Positions 7,375 to 16,673 are shown, counted from the first letter of the stretch. The stretch is 38,549 nt of DNA from Saccharothrix deserti (GCF_009769385.1 NZ_VKAB01000059.1:1-38549); one strand, 5' to 3'. Numbers and translations: made by a program. Notes: generated by a model not told the origin, from the sequence alone.

Positions 7375-8855
7375 CGGGTGCACCGGTCCTCGGCCCAGGC
7401 TCCGCACGCGTGCCAGCCCCCACTCTTGGGGAAGTTCGGCAGGTAGACGGCCCCGTACCTGCCATCGGCCGGCTTGCCGGTCAGCCTGAACGGCAAGCCG
7501 TCCTTGCCCGCGATCACCAACCGCCCCCGGGCGCCGTCGCCGGTGCTGTACTCGACCACGATCCGGAACGAGTAGGCAGCCAGCCGGCCGGAGAAGGTCA
7601 CCGCGAATTGCTGGTTCTCGTCCTTGGCCAGCTCCACGTGGTGTTGGGCGAACCACGCCGTACTGATCTCGGCCGGATCCCTGACGATGAGCTGCGGGTC
7701 GTCCAGGTTGGCGACCAGCCTGATCGCCGGCTTCTCACCGCCGGGCGGCGGGTAGACGACCAAAGTGCCCGCAAGCGCTGGGTCCTTGCTGGTGATCTCG
7801 GGTGTGACATCGGTGATCTGGACAGGTGTCCGCCGATTCCCCTTGATCTGGAACGACACCGCCACCGTCCCCACAGGAACGAACCTGTCGCTGGTCAACG
7901 GGTGATAGGCGGGGTCGTTCGTGCGCAGCAGAGCATCGTATTCCGCTCCCGACGTCAACGGCTCGGGCAGAGCGAATTCCAAACCTCCTGCCGCTTTCGC
8001 CTCGCCGACCAGGGAGATCGGCTCACCGGGCTCGGGTTGCCCCGATTCTCGAAAGCCGGTCATCTCGACAAGGGACCATCCCACAGCGATGGCGAGAGCT
8101 CCCGCACCGAGCGCGAGCGTCCATCGCGGCGGTCGCCGACGCCGACCGGGTGCCACGGTCCGGATTCCGCCGCGCGCGGCCTCCGGCACGGTCGCGTGAT
8201 CGTCCGACGGCGTGTCGGGCGTGACGGCGTGTTCGGGCGGTGAAGTGCTGAGGTGCGTGGCATCGAGCAGGTACGGGTGATCGGGCAGGCTGATCCACCC
8301 CACCGTCGAAGTCTCCTTCACCGCGACCTGCACCGGCTTGAACGTGGCGGCGGCCGCACCATCGTTGTGCCGCACCACCTCGTCGAAGAACCAGCCCGAG
8401 GCTATGAGTGCCAAGACACCTGGCGACTCGGCAAGCGCGGCCTTCAGCGGGCGGGCGTCCAGCAGTCGGAACGCCAGGTTGACCGATGCGGCGGTGACAC
8501 CGTGCTCGTCGAGTTCGACCTCGCCGGCGTGCAGGGCCATCCGCAGCCGGATCTGAGCCGCTTCCGCATGTGTGGCGTTGTGTTCGCGCAGCGCCCCGAC
8601 GAGAGCGTGCGGTACCGCGTCCACGAAGCGCGCCTTGGGCACCTCGGCGGGAACCAGGACGAACACGCCGTCGCCACGATCCTCGTGGCGACAGGCACCC
8701 CAAGACACGCTCGCCTCGTCGAATGCCCGCCGTAAGGCCTTGTACAGCCCGGCTCGCACCGCAACCTGGTGCGCGTTGGTCCGCCGTCGATCGCCGAACC
8801 CTTCGACATCCACCACGACAATCGTGCGGTGCACGGCAGATTGCCGGTCATCCAT
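7371..8855 (-). CDS. Membrane protein with nucleotidyl-cyclase-like N-terminal domain
   Basis: The 494-residue protein begins with a class III nucleotidyl-cyclase-like fold. TIVVVDVEGFGD (11-22) carries the first metal-type Asp, and RGDGVFVLVP (60-69) is the second Asp loop. A MALHAGEVELDEHG strand follows, then a VNLAFRLLD helix near 125-133 with the Arg position. This degenerate family is common in actinomycetes; whether it makes a cyclic nucleotide is not established. A Pro-rich cytosolic linker with basic GRRRRPPR leads to one membrane helix (about 245-262). About 230 extracellular residues follow, with two cysteines near the end. GGGGAG precedes ATG at 8855. It overlaps the beta-propeller gene by 4 bp, suggesting a transmembrane signalling pair. 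It could instead be a receptor-like protein with an inactive cyclase fold. Confidence 0.8.
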   Translation of the reverse strand: MDDRQSAVHRTIVVVDVEGFGDRRRTNAHQVAVRAGLYKALRRAFDEASVSWGACRHEDRGDGVFVLVPAEVPKARFVDAVPHALVGALREHNATHAEAAQIRLRMALHAGEVELDEHGVTAASVNLAFRLLDARPLKAALAESPGVLALIASGWFFDEVVRHNDGAAAATFKPVQVAVKETSTVGWISLPDHPYLLDATHLSTSPPEHAVTPDTPSDDHATVPEAARGGIRTVAPGRRRRPPRWTLALGAGALAIAVGWSLVEMTGFRESGQPEPGEPISLVGEAKAAGGLEFALPEPLTSGAEYDALLRTNDPAYHPLTSDRFVPVGTVAVSFQIKGNRRTPVQITDVTPEITSKDPALAGTLVVYPPPGGEKPAIRLVANLDDPQLIVRDPAEISTAWFAQHHVELAKDENQQFAVTFSGRLAAYSFRIVVEYSTGDGARGRLVIAGKDGLPFRLTGKPADGRYGAVYLPNFPKSGGWHACGAWAEDRCTR

Positions 8856-9243
8856 CCGGTCTCCCCTCGCGAAAACCGACGACCACGCGTGGCCCCCGTC
8901 ACGTGGTGCAAATCGTTTCAGGAACTGGCTCTTCTGTGAAGGGAACTGCGCATGGCCGCGATCTCCACCTCGGCGGATACCTCACCGGATCACCACGAAC
9001 ACCGCGACAACCGCCGCGCCCGCGGCTGACCAGCGCCGTTCCCGCGAATCGTCATCCCCCAACCCTTTGGGCTCCGGTTGGATCCTCGTGAAGCGGTGGC
9101 GCAGGAGGATTGTTCTTCTCGGCCCAAGCGGCTCGCGGCCGGTCGCGGGCCCCGTTCGCGCCGCGGATCGTGGTTCCCGACGACGAGTCGCGGGGGAGTG
9201 GTCCGACCGCCCGCCCGTGGACGGGTCGCCCGAGGGTGGCCGC
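8856..9243. other. Stretch without a confident gene
   Basis: No convincing coding region was found. On the minus strand one frame stays open to a stop at 8982 and reads PEPKGLGDDDSRERRWS and then a short hydrophobic tail (AAGAAVVAVFVVIR). This could be the end of a small or decayed membrane protein, but no start codon with a ribosome site was seen. The promoter of the cyclase-like gene should lie in the right-hand flank of 8855, yet no clear -35/-10 pair stood out. Confidence 0.4.
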
Positions 9244-10283
9244 TCACGGGGTCTTCGCGGGCCCGGTGGACTCCCGGATGACCAGGTGCGTGCCGAGCAC
9301 CGTGTGCTGGCTCATCGCGTGCCGCTCCCGGTTGAGCGCGAGCCGGACGGCGGTCCGGCCGAGTTCTTCGTGCGGGATGTGCACCGTGGTGAGCGCCGGG
9401 TGGACGACTGTGGCGAGCGGGATGTCGTCGTGCCCGGCGACGGACACGTCCTCGGGGACGCGCACGCCCTCGTGGCGCAGGGCGACGAGCGCCCCGCTCG
9501 CGCACATGTCCGTGACGGCGACGATCGCGGTGAACCGGAGCCCCGACGCGAGCAGCCGGCGGACCGTGCCGTACGCGGCGTCGCGATCGAAGTCGCAGCG
9601 CACCGACAGGGCCGGGTCCAGCGGGATCCCGTGGTCGCGGTGCGCGCGGGCGCGTGGCCCGCCATCCGGCCGCGGGTGGTGGTGAAGGACGAGTCGTCCG
9701 CGCCCAGGAAGACGATCCTGCGGTGACCGAGTGCGATCAGGTGGCTGGTCACGGCGAACGCTCCACCCTCGTTGTCGTAGTCGACCACCGTCGCGGGGAC
9801 GTCCGGCCCCAGCGGCGGTCGTCCGCACAGGACCAGGCGCGACCCGGAGTTGTCGAGCGCGTGCGCGATCCGCGTCATCGTCTCGACGTACGCCTTCTCC
9901 TGGTACCCGCCCCCGGCGAGGACGACGGCCTCGGCCTGGTGCTCGCGCATCGCGTCGATCAGGGCCAGTTCGCGATCGGGGTCGCCGTGCGTCGTGCAGA
10001 CCAGGCAGATCCGTCCTTCCGCCGTGGCCTGCTGCTCGATCCCGTGTCCGATGTGGGCGAACGAGGGGCCGACGAGGTCGCGGACGATGAACGCGACGGT
10101 CCTGGTCCGCCCGCCGACCAGCGCTCGGGCCTGGGCGTTGACGACGTAGTCGAGGTCGCGCACCGCGCGCAGCACCCGGCCGCGGGTGGCCGCCGAGACG
10201 GGGTAGTTGCCCGCGAGCACGCGCGACACCGTGGTCGCGGAGACACCGGCCGCCGCCGCGACGTCCCTGACTGTAGGCCTCAT
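9244..10283 (-). pseudogene. LacI-family repressor of the galactoside operon, frameshifted in this sequence
   Basis: The first frame gives a LacI helix-turn-helix (TVRDVAAAAGVSATTVSRVL) and the N-terminal half of the sugar-binding core, up to a TTTRGRMAGH block. From about 9650 the sense continues in another frame (RAHRDHGIPLDPALSVRCDF, later VSVAGHDDIPLA and a proper C-terminus to 9244). A one-base indel in the run GCGCCCGCGCGC near 9640-9655 explains the switch. Joined, the protein would be about 345 residues, normal for the family. It is divergent from the transporter/beta-galactosidase operon and has an operator 4-15 nt upstream of its ATG. This is either a young pseudogene or a sequencing error in a GC-rich run. 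If real, the operon may be constitutive. Confidence 0.85.
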
Positions 10284-10286
10284 GAA

Positions 10287-10298
10287 GAAAACGTTAAC
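10287..10298. promoter_or_regulatory. LacI-type operator 1 of the galactoside locus
   Basis: GAAAACGTTAAC is centred on AACGTT and lies immediately upstream of the repressor ATG. It shares the 9-mer GAAAACGTT with operator 2, 66 bp away. Position suggests autorepression of the regulator and, together with operator 2, control of the divergent operon. Confidence 0.65.
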
Positions 10299-10315
10299 TC
10301 AAAGAAGTCCCAGTG

Positions 10316-10345
10316 TTGACTGGGTCTTCGTGGGCGTCGTAGCGT
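10316..10345 (+). promoter_or_regulatory. Promoter of the galactoside transport/beta-galactosidase operon
   Basis: TTGACT at 10316-10321 and TAGCGT at 10340-10345 are separated by 18 bp, matching the actinomycete housekeeping pattern TTGACN-18-TAGNNT. The start point would fall near 10352, at the left edge of operator 2. Confidence 0.7.
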
Positions 10346-10352
10346 CTCCGTA

Positions 10353-10364
10353 GAAAACGTTGTC
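10353..10364. promoter_or_regulatory. LacI-type operator 2, at the transcription start
   Basis: GAAAACGTTGTC starts 8 nt after the -10 element, where bound repressor would block transcription. It shares GAAAACGTT with operator 1. Centre-to-centre spacing of the two is 66 bp, close to six helical turns, so looping is possible. Confidence 0.7.
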
Positions 10365-10402
10365 TATGGCGTAGGACACACGCTTCAGCGAGGAGGCGCA
10401 CG

Positions 10403-11722
10403 ATGTGGAGTGCAGCACGGCGTTGGGTGGCGGGAGGGATGGCGTTGTGCCTGCTCGGGGCCGCGCAGGCGTGTGGAGACGGTCCGGAGGCGGGTGGCTC
10501 CGGGCCGGTCGTCGTCGAGATGTGGGGCTGGGACCCCAAGTACGCGAAGGTCGCGGACAAGTTCAACGCGACCCACGACAAGATCCAGGTCAAGTACGTC
10601 AAGCAGGCCGACAACCCGACCACGGCGACCAACCTGCGCAACGTCGTCAAGTCCGGCGACGGCGTGCCGTGCCTGGTGCAGAACTTCGGTGAGCTGCCGG
10701 GCCTGCTCGGCGAAGGCCTCCTCGCGGACATCACCGACCAGCTCAAGCCCCACGTCGACGAGAAGAAGTTCAAGGACTCCGCGGTCGCCGCGGCCGAGAT
10801 CCAGGGCCGGTTCCACGGCATCCCCACCGGGGCCGAGCCAGCCTACATGATCATCAACCGCAAGGTGTACGACCAGTACGGCATCTCCGTGCCCAAGACG
10901 TGGGACGACGTCATCGCGGCGGGCAAGGCGCTCAAACCGCACGGGATCCAGGTGATGAACCTCGCGGGGGAGGACCCGAGCCTCCTGGAGCAGCTCGTGC
11001 AGCTGGCGGGTGGCACGTGGTACTCCGTCGAGGGCGACTCGTGGAAGGTCAGCTTCACCTCCGCCGAGTCGAAGAAGGCCGCGGCCGTCCTCCAGCAGCT
11101 CGTCGACGACGACCTCGTCGCCAACCAGACCTACCAGGACCGGCCGGCGCTCATCGCCTACTTCGACGAGGGCCGCATGGTCTCCTTGCCCACCAACGTC
11201 TGGCAGCTGGGCAACTACCAGAACAACTTCACGAAGACACTCGGCCAGTGGGAGCCCATCGCGCTGCCCCAGTACCGTGACGCCGCGAAGTACACCACGC
11301 CCGCGCACAGCAAGCCGATGATCGTCGCGAAGGGCTGCCCGACGCTCGCCGAGGCGACCGAGGTCGGGGTCTGGTGGAGCACCAGCAAGGACGCGATCGA
11401 CGCTTCCTTCGACGAGAAGACGGGGACCTACTCCTGGCCCGGCGCGGTCGAGGACCCGTCGCCGTGGGCCGAGAGCGCCGTGCCGCAGAAGCTGTTCGGC
11501 GCCTACGCGTCCCAGGCCGTCGACGTGTGGCTGAAGGCCGCGGCGGCAGGCGTCGACACGTGGGTGGTCGGACCGAACTACACCGCCGTGTTCAAGGAAC
11601 TCCAGGACCAGTGGGCCAAGGCCGTGACCAAGCAGATCACTTTCGAGCAGCTGCTGGAGAACATGCAGCGGTTCACCGTCGACGACCTGAAAACCCAGGG
11701 CATCAACGTCGCCGGGAGCTGA
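10403..11722 (+). CDS. Sugar ABC transporter substrate-binding lipoprotein (family 1)
   Basis: The 439-residue protein has a lipoprotein signal ending at Cys24 (LLGAAQAC; the -3 position is Ala, slightly off the usual lipobox). Then comes a family 1 solute-binding fold: VVVEMWGWDPKYAKVADKFN near the N-terminus, a GDGVPCLVQNFGELPGL ligand-site region, and many Trp and Tyr residues typical of oligosaccharide binders. GAGGAGG precedes ATG at 10403. It is the first gene of an operon with two permeases and a GH2 beta-galactosidase, so the ligand is probably a galactoside. Substrate identity is inferred from that context. Confidence 0.9.
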   Translation: MWSAARRWVAGGMALCLLGAAQACGDGPEAGGSGPVVVEMWGWDPKYAKVADKFNATHDKIQVKYVKQADNPTTATNLRNVVKSGDGVPCLVQNFGELPGLLGEGLLADITDQLKPHVDEKKFKDSAVAAAEIQGRFHGIPTGAEPAYMIINRKVYDQYGISVPKTWDDVIAAGKALKPHGIQVMNLAGEDPSLLEQLVQLAGGTWYSVEGDSWKVSFTSAESKKAAAVLQQLVDDDLVANQTYQDRPALIAYFDEGRMVSLPTNVWQLGNYQNNFTKTLGQWEPIALPQYRDAAKYTTPAHSKPMIVAKGCPTLAEATEVGVWWSTSKDAIDASFDEKTGTYSWPGAVEDPSPWAESAVPQKLFGAYASQAVDVWLKAAAAGVDTWVVGPNYTAVFKELQDQWAKAVTKQITFEQLLENMQRFTVDDLKTQGINVAGS

Positions 11723-11724
11723 CG

Positions 11725-12642
11725 ATGAGCGTGGTGCAGCGGTCACGACCGCCCGGTTGGCGCCGGATGGCGGACCTCAAGGGCTTCTCCTTCACCGTGC
11801 CCTTCGCCCTCGGGTTCGCGCTGTTCACGATCGTCCCGATCGTGATGGCACTCAGCGAGAGCCTGTACACCGAACGCAGCTCGGGCCTCGGTTTCGGTGG
11901 GCGGACCACCACGTTCAGCGGGCTGGGCAACTTCGTCCGGGGCTTCGAGGACGGCCGGTTCTGGGGCAGCATGGGGCGGGTCGCCTTGTTCGCGGTGGTG
12001 GTCATCCCGATCATCCAGGGCGCGAGCCTGGTCATGGCCCTGATGCTCGACGCGGTCCGCCGCAGGCTCGCGGCCCGGTTCCGCGTGGTGCTGCTGATCC
12101 CGTACATGGTGCCCGGTGTCGTCGCGACCTTGATCTGGATCTACCTCTACAGCCCCGCCGTCGGCCCGCTGACGCCGTTCCTGGCGCTGTTCGGCATCGA
12201 CGCGAACTTCTACGGCGGCGAGCTGATCTGGATGTCCATCGGCAACCTCATGGCGTGGAGCTCGATCGGCTTCGGCATGCTGATCGTCTACGGCGCGCTC
12301 CAGTCCGTGCCCACCGAGGTGTTCGACAGCGCACGGCTCGACGGCGCGTCGGAGTGGCGGATCGCGTGGTCGATCAAGGTCCCGTTCGTCCGGAGGCCAC
12401 TGGTGCTCATCTCGGTGCTGAGCGTCATCGGCACGCTCCAGATCTTCAGCGACCCGCTGCTGTTCCGGTCCATGACGCCGGAGACCGTCAACAAGGACTT
12501 CACCCCGATCATGATGATCTACAACCAGGCGTTCGCCGAGGGCAACTTCAACTACGCGGCGGCGTTGTCGATCATCCTCGCCCTGATCGTGGGCCTGGTG
12601 TCCACGGTCTTCTACAAGCTCACCGACAAGGTGCCGGCATGA
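11725..12642 (+). CDS. Sugar ABC transporter permease, MalF type
   Basis: The 305-residue protein has six predicted membrane helices. It carries a binding-protein-dependent transport motif in the cytoplasmic loop (EVFDSARLDGASEWRIAWSI, about 204-223), which docks the ATPase. An EAA-like Gly is present. It starts 2 nt after the binding-protein stop and overlaps the next permease by ATGA, so all three are co-translated. It is the first of two permeases forming a heterodimeric channel. Confidence 0.92.
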   Translation: MSVVQRSRPPGWRRMADLKGFSFTVPFALGFALFTIVPIVMALSESLYTERSSGLGFGGRTTTFSGLGNFVRGFEDGRFWGSMGRVALFAVVVIPIIQGASLVMALMLDAVRRRLAARFRVVLLIPYMVPGVVATLIWIYLYSPAVGPLTPFLALFGIDANFYGGELIWMSIGNLMAWSSIGFGMLIVYGALQSVPTEVFDSARLDGASEWRIAWSIKVPFVRRPLVLISVLSVIGTLQIFSDPLLFRSMTPETVNKDFTPIMMIYNQAFAEGNFNYAAALSIILALIVGLVSTVFYKLTDKVPA

Positions 12643-13577
12643 CCTCGACCATCGAACGCGCCGTCGGACCGCAGGCGCCGCCCCGGCCGTCGCGACGGCG
12701 GCCCCGGTCAATGCCCGCCGACCTCCCGCCCGGGGCCGGCCGGTCGCGGCGCACCCGGGCATTGGTGATCACCGGCCTGGTGCTGTTCGTCCTCTACTCG
12801 GCGGCGCCGCTGTGGTGGGTCGTCGTCGCCGCGACGAAGAGCCAGTCCGACCTCTACACGACCAACGGCCTGTGGTTCGCCGAGAACCACCTGCTGGACA
12901 ACTTCCAGCAGCTGTTCACCTACAACGACGGGATCTTCCTGCGTTGGATGTGGAACACGGTCCTCTACTGCGTGACCGGCACCCTGGGCATGACGGTCGT
13001 GTGCGTGGCCGCGGGCTACGGGCTGGCGATGTACGACTTCCGCGGCAAGGGCGTGCTGATGGCGTTCGTCATCGGCTCGTTCCTCGTGCCCGGCGCACTG
13101 CTGACCATTCCGTCCTACCTGTTGCTCAACGACATCGGCATGATCAACACGCCGTACGCGGTGATCGTGCCGTCGTTCTTCAGCGCCTTCTCGGTGTACC
13201 TGGCCAAGGTCTACGCCGAGGGCGCGATCCCCAGGGAGCTCATCGAAGCCGCCCGCGTCGACGGGGCGGGGGAGTACCGGATCTTCTTCCAGATCGGCCT
13301 GCGGCTGATGTCCACCGGTGTGGCGACGGTTTTCCTGCTCGGCTTCGTCGGGGCGTGGAACAACTTCTTCGGGCCGCTGATCTTCCTGCGCGGTGAGGAG
13401 AAGTGGACGGTGATGCTGGGCCTCTACCACTGGCTCAGCGTCAAGATCGAGAGTTCGACGGACCTCACCGGCCTCGTCGTGGCAGGGTCGATCGTGTCCA
13501 TGGTCCCGATGGTCGTGCTGATGATCAGCATGCAGCGCTACTGGCGTTCCGGCATCACGCTCGGCAGTCTCAAATGA
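12639..13577 (+). CDS. Sugar ABC transporter permease, MalG type
   Basis: The 312-residue protein has a basic, Pro-rich cytosolic N-terminus of about 40 residues, then six helices. Its EAA loop reads PRELIEAARVDGAGEYRIFF. The ATG overlaps the stop of the first permease and its own stop overlaps the beta-galactosidase ATG. As in many actinomycete CUT1 systems there is no ATPase gene in the operon. A genome-wide shared ATPase of the MsiK type is the usual solution. Confidence 0.92.
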   Translation: MTSTIERAVGPQAPPRPSRRRPRSMPADLPPGAGRSRRTRALVITGLVLFVLYSAAPLWWVVVAATKSQSDLYTTNGLWFAENHLLDNFQQLFTYNDGIFLRWMWNTVLYCVTGTLGMTVVCVAAGYGLAMYDFRGKGVLMAFVIGSFLVPGALLTIPSYLLLNDIGMINTPYAVIVPSFFSAFSVYLAKVYAEGAIPRELIEAARVDGAGEYRIFFQIGLRLMSTGVATVFLLGFVGAWNNFFGPLIFLRGEEKWTVMLGLYHWLSVKIESSTDLTGLVVAGSIVSMVPMVVLMISMQRYWRSGITLGSLK

Positions 13578-16456
13578 AGGAAACGGTCTTGGTCGATCTG
13601 CCCTACTACACCGACCCGACTCCCGGATCCGGGTACCTGCCGCCACGTGCGACGGCTACCTCCGACGCACCTTCGGTCGACCTGGACGGCGACTGGCGGT
13701 TCCAACTCGTGCCCACGGCGCGTGCCGGTGCCGAGGGCTTCCAGGCCCCGGACTTCGACGACACCGCGTGGGACCACCTACCCGTGCCCGCCCACTGGCA
13801 ACTGCACGGTTACGGCGCGCCCGCCTACACCAACCAGGCCATGCCCATCCCGGTGGAACCACCGCACGTCCCCGACGAGAACCCGACCGGCGAGTACCGC
13901 CGGGCCTTCGACCTGCCGCAGGACTGGCCGACCGGGACCGACGCGGTGCTGCGGTTCGACGGCGTCGACTCGTGCTTCAAGGTGTGGCTCAACGGTCGGG
14001 AACTGGGACACGCGAAGGGGAGCCGCCTTCCCACCGAGTTCGCCGTCGGCGCGCTGCTCGAACCCGGTCGCAACGTCGTGGCGGTGCGCGTGCACCAATG
14101 GTCCTCGGGCAGCTACGTCGAGGACCAGGACATGTGGTGGTTGTCCGGCATCTTCCGCTCGGTGCGCCTGATCGCCCGACCCGAGGGCTGCTTGGACGAC
14201 TTCTTCGTCCACGCCGACTTCGACCACGTCACCGGTGAGGGCGTGCTGCGCGTGGAGGCGTCGGCGCCCGCCCGGCTCACCGTGCCCGAGCTGGGGCTGG
14301 TCGACGTTCCCGCGGACACGGAGCACCGTGTCGCCGGTGTGGAGCCGTGGACGGCCGAGACGCCGCGCCTGTACCACGGCGAGCTGTCCAGCGCGGGCGA
14401 GCGCGTGGCGGTGCGCATCGGCTTCCGCACGGTCCGCGTCGTCGACGGCGTGCTGACCGTCAACGGCAAGCGGGTGCAGTTCCGCGGCGTCAACCGACAC
14501 GAGTGGGACCCCGACCGCGGGCGGGCGATGACCCCGGAGGTCATGCGCCGGGACGTCGAGCTGATGAAGCGGCACAACATCAACGCCGTCCGCACCAGTC
14601 ACTACCCGCCTCACCCCGGTTTCCTCGCGCTGTGCGACGAACTGGGCCTGTGGGTGATCGACGAGTGCGACCTGGAGACGCACGGGTTCTTCCTCGTCGG
14701 CTGGCGCGGCAACCCCAGTGACGACCCGCGGTGGACCGAGGCGCTGTTGGACCGGATGCGCCGCATGGTCGAGCGTGACAAGAACCACCCCAGTGTCGTC
14801 ATCTGGTCGTTGGGCAACGAGGCGGGCACGGGCCGCAACCTGGCGGCGATGGCCGATTGGGCCCGCCGGCGCGACCCGAACCGGCCCATCCACTACGAGG
14901 GCGACTTCGATTCGTCCTATGTGGACGTCTACAGTCGCATGTACCCGTCGCACGCCGAGGTGGACGCCATCGGCAGGCGCGCCGAGCCGCCGACGGACGA
15001 CCCGGCGCACGACGCGCACCGGCGCGCGCTGCCGTTCATCCTGTGCGAGTACGCGCACGCGATGGGCGCAGGTCCCGGTGGGCTCGCCGAATACCAGGAG
15101 TTGTTCGACACCTACGAGCGGTGCCAGGGCGGGTTCGTCTGGGAGTGGATCGACCACGGCATCCGGCGCCTCACCGAGGACGGACGCACCTGGTTCGCCT
15201 ACGGCGGGGACTTCGGCGAACCCCTGCACGACGGCAACTTCATCGCCGACGGCCTGGTCTTCCCCGACCGCACCCCGTCGCCGGGCCTGGTGGAGTACAA
15301 GCAGGTGATCGAGCCGGTTCGCATCACGCCGCGGACCGGGGAGGTCGAGATCACCAACCGCCACGACTTCGCCGACACCGCCCACCTCGTGTTCGAGTGG
15401 TCGGTGGAGGAGGAGGGGGTGCGCGTGACGGGTGGCGCCCTGGATGTCGAGCCGGTGCCCGCAGGCCGGACCGTCACGGTTGCGCTGCCGGCCCTACCCA
15501 CGACCGGTGCCGAGACGTGGCTGACGGTGCGTGCGGTACTGGCGAAGGACGGGCCGTGGGCGGACGCCGGGCACGAGGTGGCGTGGGGGCAGGCCAGGCT
15601 GGTCGCGCCGGCCCCGGTGGTGGTGGCCGGCACCGCCGCAACGCACGGTGACGCGGACTTCGACGCCGACTTCGACGCCGACACCGGACGCCTGACCAGG
15701 CTCGGCGACTTGGCGCTGCACGGTCCGCTCCTGGACCTGTGGCGCGCGACGACCGACAACGATCGCGGCCACGGCGAGAAGTCGCTGGACGCGGCGTGGC
15801 GCAAGATCGGGCTGCACCGGCTGTGGCACCGACTCGTCGACGTCGAGCGGGACGCGGACCGGTTGGTCGTGACGACGCGCGTCGCGCCCGCGGCCACCGA
15901 TCTCGGCGTGCGGGCGACGTACACGTGGGAGCCGGACGGGGACGGTCTGCGGTTGACCCTCACCGCCGTGCCGGAAGGACCGTGGCCCTGCCCGCTGCCC
16001 AGGATCGGCCTGCGGTTCAGGCTGCTGTCCGAAGTGGACACGGTGCGGTGGTACGGGCGTGGGCCGGGCGAGGCGTACCGCGACATGCGCCAAGCGGCCC
16101 GCGTGGGTCGCCACGAGGCGACAGTGGACGATCTCCAGACCCCGTACGTGTTCCCTCAGGAGAACGGCAACCGGGTGGACGTCCGCTGGGCGGAGCTCCG
16201 GGCCGCCGACGGCGCGGGGCTGCGGATCGAGGGCGACCCGGTGTTCGACCTCACCGTGCGTCGGTGGACCACCGAGGACCTCGACGCCGCGCGGCACACC
16301 CACGAGTTGCGTGACCGCGGCGAGGTGTTCCTCAACGTGGACGCGGCGCACCAAGGCCTCGGCTCGGCTTCCTGCGGTCCCGGGGTGCTGCCTCAGCACC
16401 GCCTGCTCGCCGCTCCGACGGTGCTGCGCCTGACACTTCGACCGCTTTCGGGTTAG
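13574..16456 (+). CDS. lacZ: GH2 beta-galactosidase (LacZ type)
   Basis: The 960-residue protein has the five-domain LacZ layout. A jelly-roll sugar-binding domain comes first (about 35-200, with VWLNGRELGHAKGSRLPTEF). Then come an Ig-like domain, a TIM barrel (about 295-600), a second Ig-like domain and the Bgal small-chain domain (about 690-955). The acid/base is Glu416 in WSLGNEAG and the nucleophile is Glu492 in FILCEYAHAMG. RGVNRHEWDPDRGRAM marks the barrel start. The 960 residues compare with 1,023 in Escherichia coli. There is no signal peptide, so it acts in the cytosol on imported galactosides. ATG overlaps the permease stop. A 12-bp tandem duplication adds DADF at the start of the small-chain domain. 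Confidence 0.95.
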   Translation: MKETVLVDLPYYTDPTPGSGYLPPRATATSDAPSVDLDGDWRFQLVPTARAGAEGFQAPDFDDTAWDHLPVPAHWQLHGYGAPAYTNQAMPIPVEPPHVPDENPTGEYRRAFDLPQDWPTGTDAVLRFDGVDSCFKVWLNGRELGHAKGSRLPTEFAVGALLEPGRNVVAVRVHQWSSGSYVEDQDMWWLSGIFRSVRLIARPEGCLDDFFVHADFDHVTGEGVLRVEASAPARLTVPELGLVDVPADTEHRVAGVEPWTAETPRLYHGELSSAGERVAVRIGFRTVRVVDGVLTVNGKRVQFRGVNRHEWDPDRGRAMTPEVMRRDVELMKRHNINAVRTSHYPPHPGFLALCDELGLWVIDECDLETHGFFLVGWRGNPSDDPRWTEALLDRMRRMVERDKNHPSVVIWSLGNEAGTGRNLAAMADWARRRDPNRPIHYEGDFDSSYVDVYSRMYPSHAEVDAIGRRAEPPTDDPAHDAHRRALPFILCEYAHAMGAGPGGLAEYQELFDTYERCQGGFVWEWIDHGIRRLTEDGRTWFAYGGDFGEPLHDGNFIADGLVFPDRTPSPGLVEYKQVIEPVRITPRTGEVEITNRHDFADTAHLVFEWSVEEEGVRVTGGALDVEPVPAGRTVTVALPALPTTGAETWLTVRAVLAKDGPWADAGHEVAWGQARLVAPAPVVVAGTAATHGDADFDADFDADTGRLTRLGDLALHGPLLDLWRATTDNDRGHGEKSLDAAWRKIGLHRLWHRLVDVERDADRLVVTTRVAPAATDLGVRATYTWEPDGDGLRLTLTAVPEGPWPCPLPRIGLRFRLLSEVDTVRWYGRGPGEAYRDMRQAARVGRHEATVDDLQTPYVFPQENGNRVDVRWAELRAADGAGLRIEGDPVFDLTVRRWTTEDLDAARHTHELRDRGEVFLNVDAAHQGLGSASCGPGVLPQHRLLAAPTVLRLTLRPLSG

Positions 16457-16490
16457 GGCGCGCCTCGCCCGCGAGATCGCGCTGTCGGGC

Positions 16491-16511
16491 AGGCTCGGCA
16501 CAGTCGAGCCT
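16491..16511. terminator. Hairpin after lacZ, possible terminator
   Basis: AGGCTCG and CGAGCCT form a 7-bp stem with a 7-nt loop, 34 nt after the beta-galactosidase stop. There is no T run, as is usual for high-GC actinomycetes. Function is inferred from position only. Confidence 0.4.
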
Positions 16512-16644
16512 CCCGGCGGCGTCGCGGGCACGGATCCGAAGGGCGGCCGAACTCGTGCTGCACCGCTACGGCGAGGCGTCGTCGCCGTGCCTGTCGACCT
16601 GGCGTTTTCACAGTCGGTGATGACCATTTGTGAACTGTGAAGTG

Positions 16645-16673
16645 TTGACGTGAAACTTACTCACGAGTAGTCA
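16645..16673 (+). promoter_or_regulatory. Promoter of the secreted-protein gene
   Basis: TTGACG at 16645-16650 and TAGTCA at 16668-16673 are separated by 17 bp. The gene start is 51 nt downstream of the -10 element and has AAAGGAGAGG as ribosome site. Confidence 0.6.

Noticed and set aside
8982..9110. Possible small membrane-protein gene on the minus strand
   Set aside because: Open frame with a plausible tail helix but no start codon with ribosome site; kept only as a note on the gap.
15655..15685. Tandem 12-bp repeat (GACTTCGACGCC) in lacZ
   Set aside because: Only two copies, in frame, at a domain boundary; too little to call more than local slippage.
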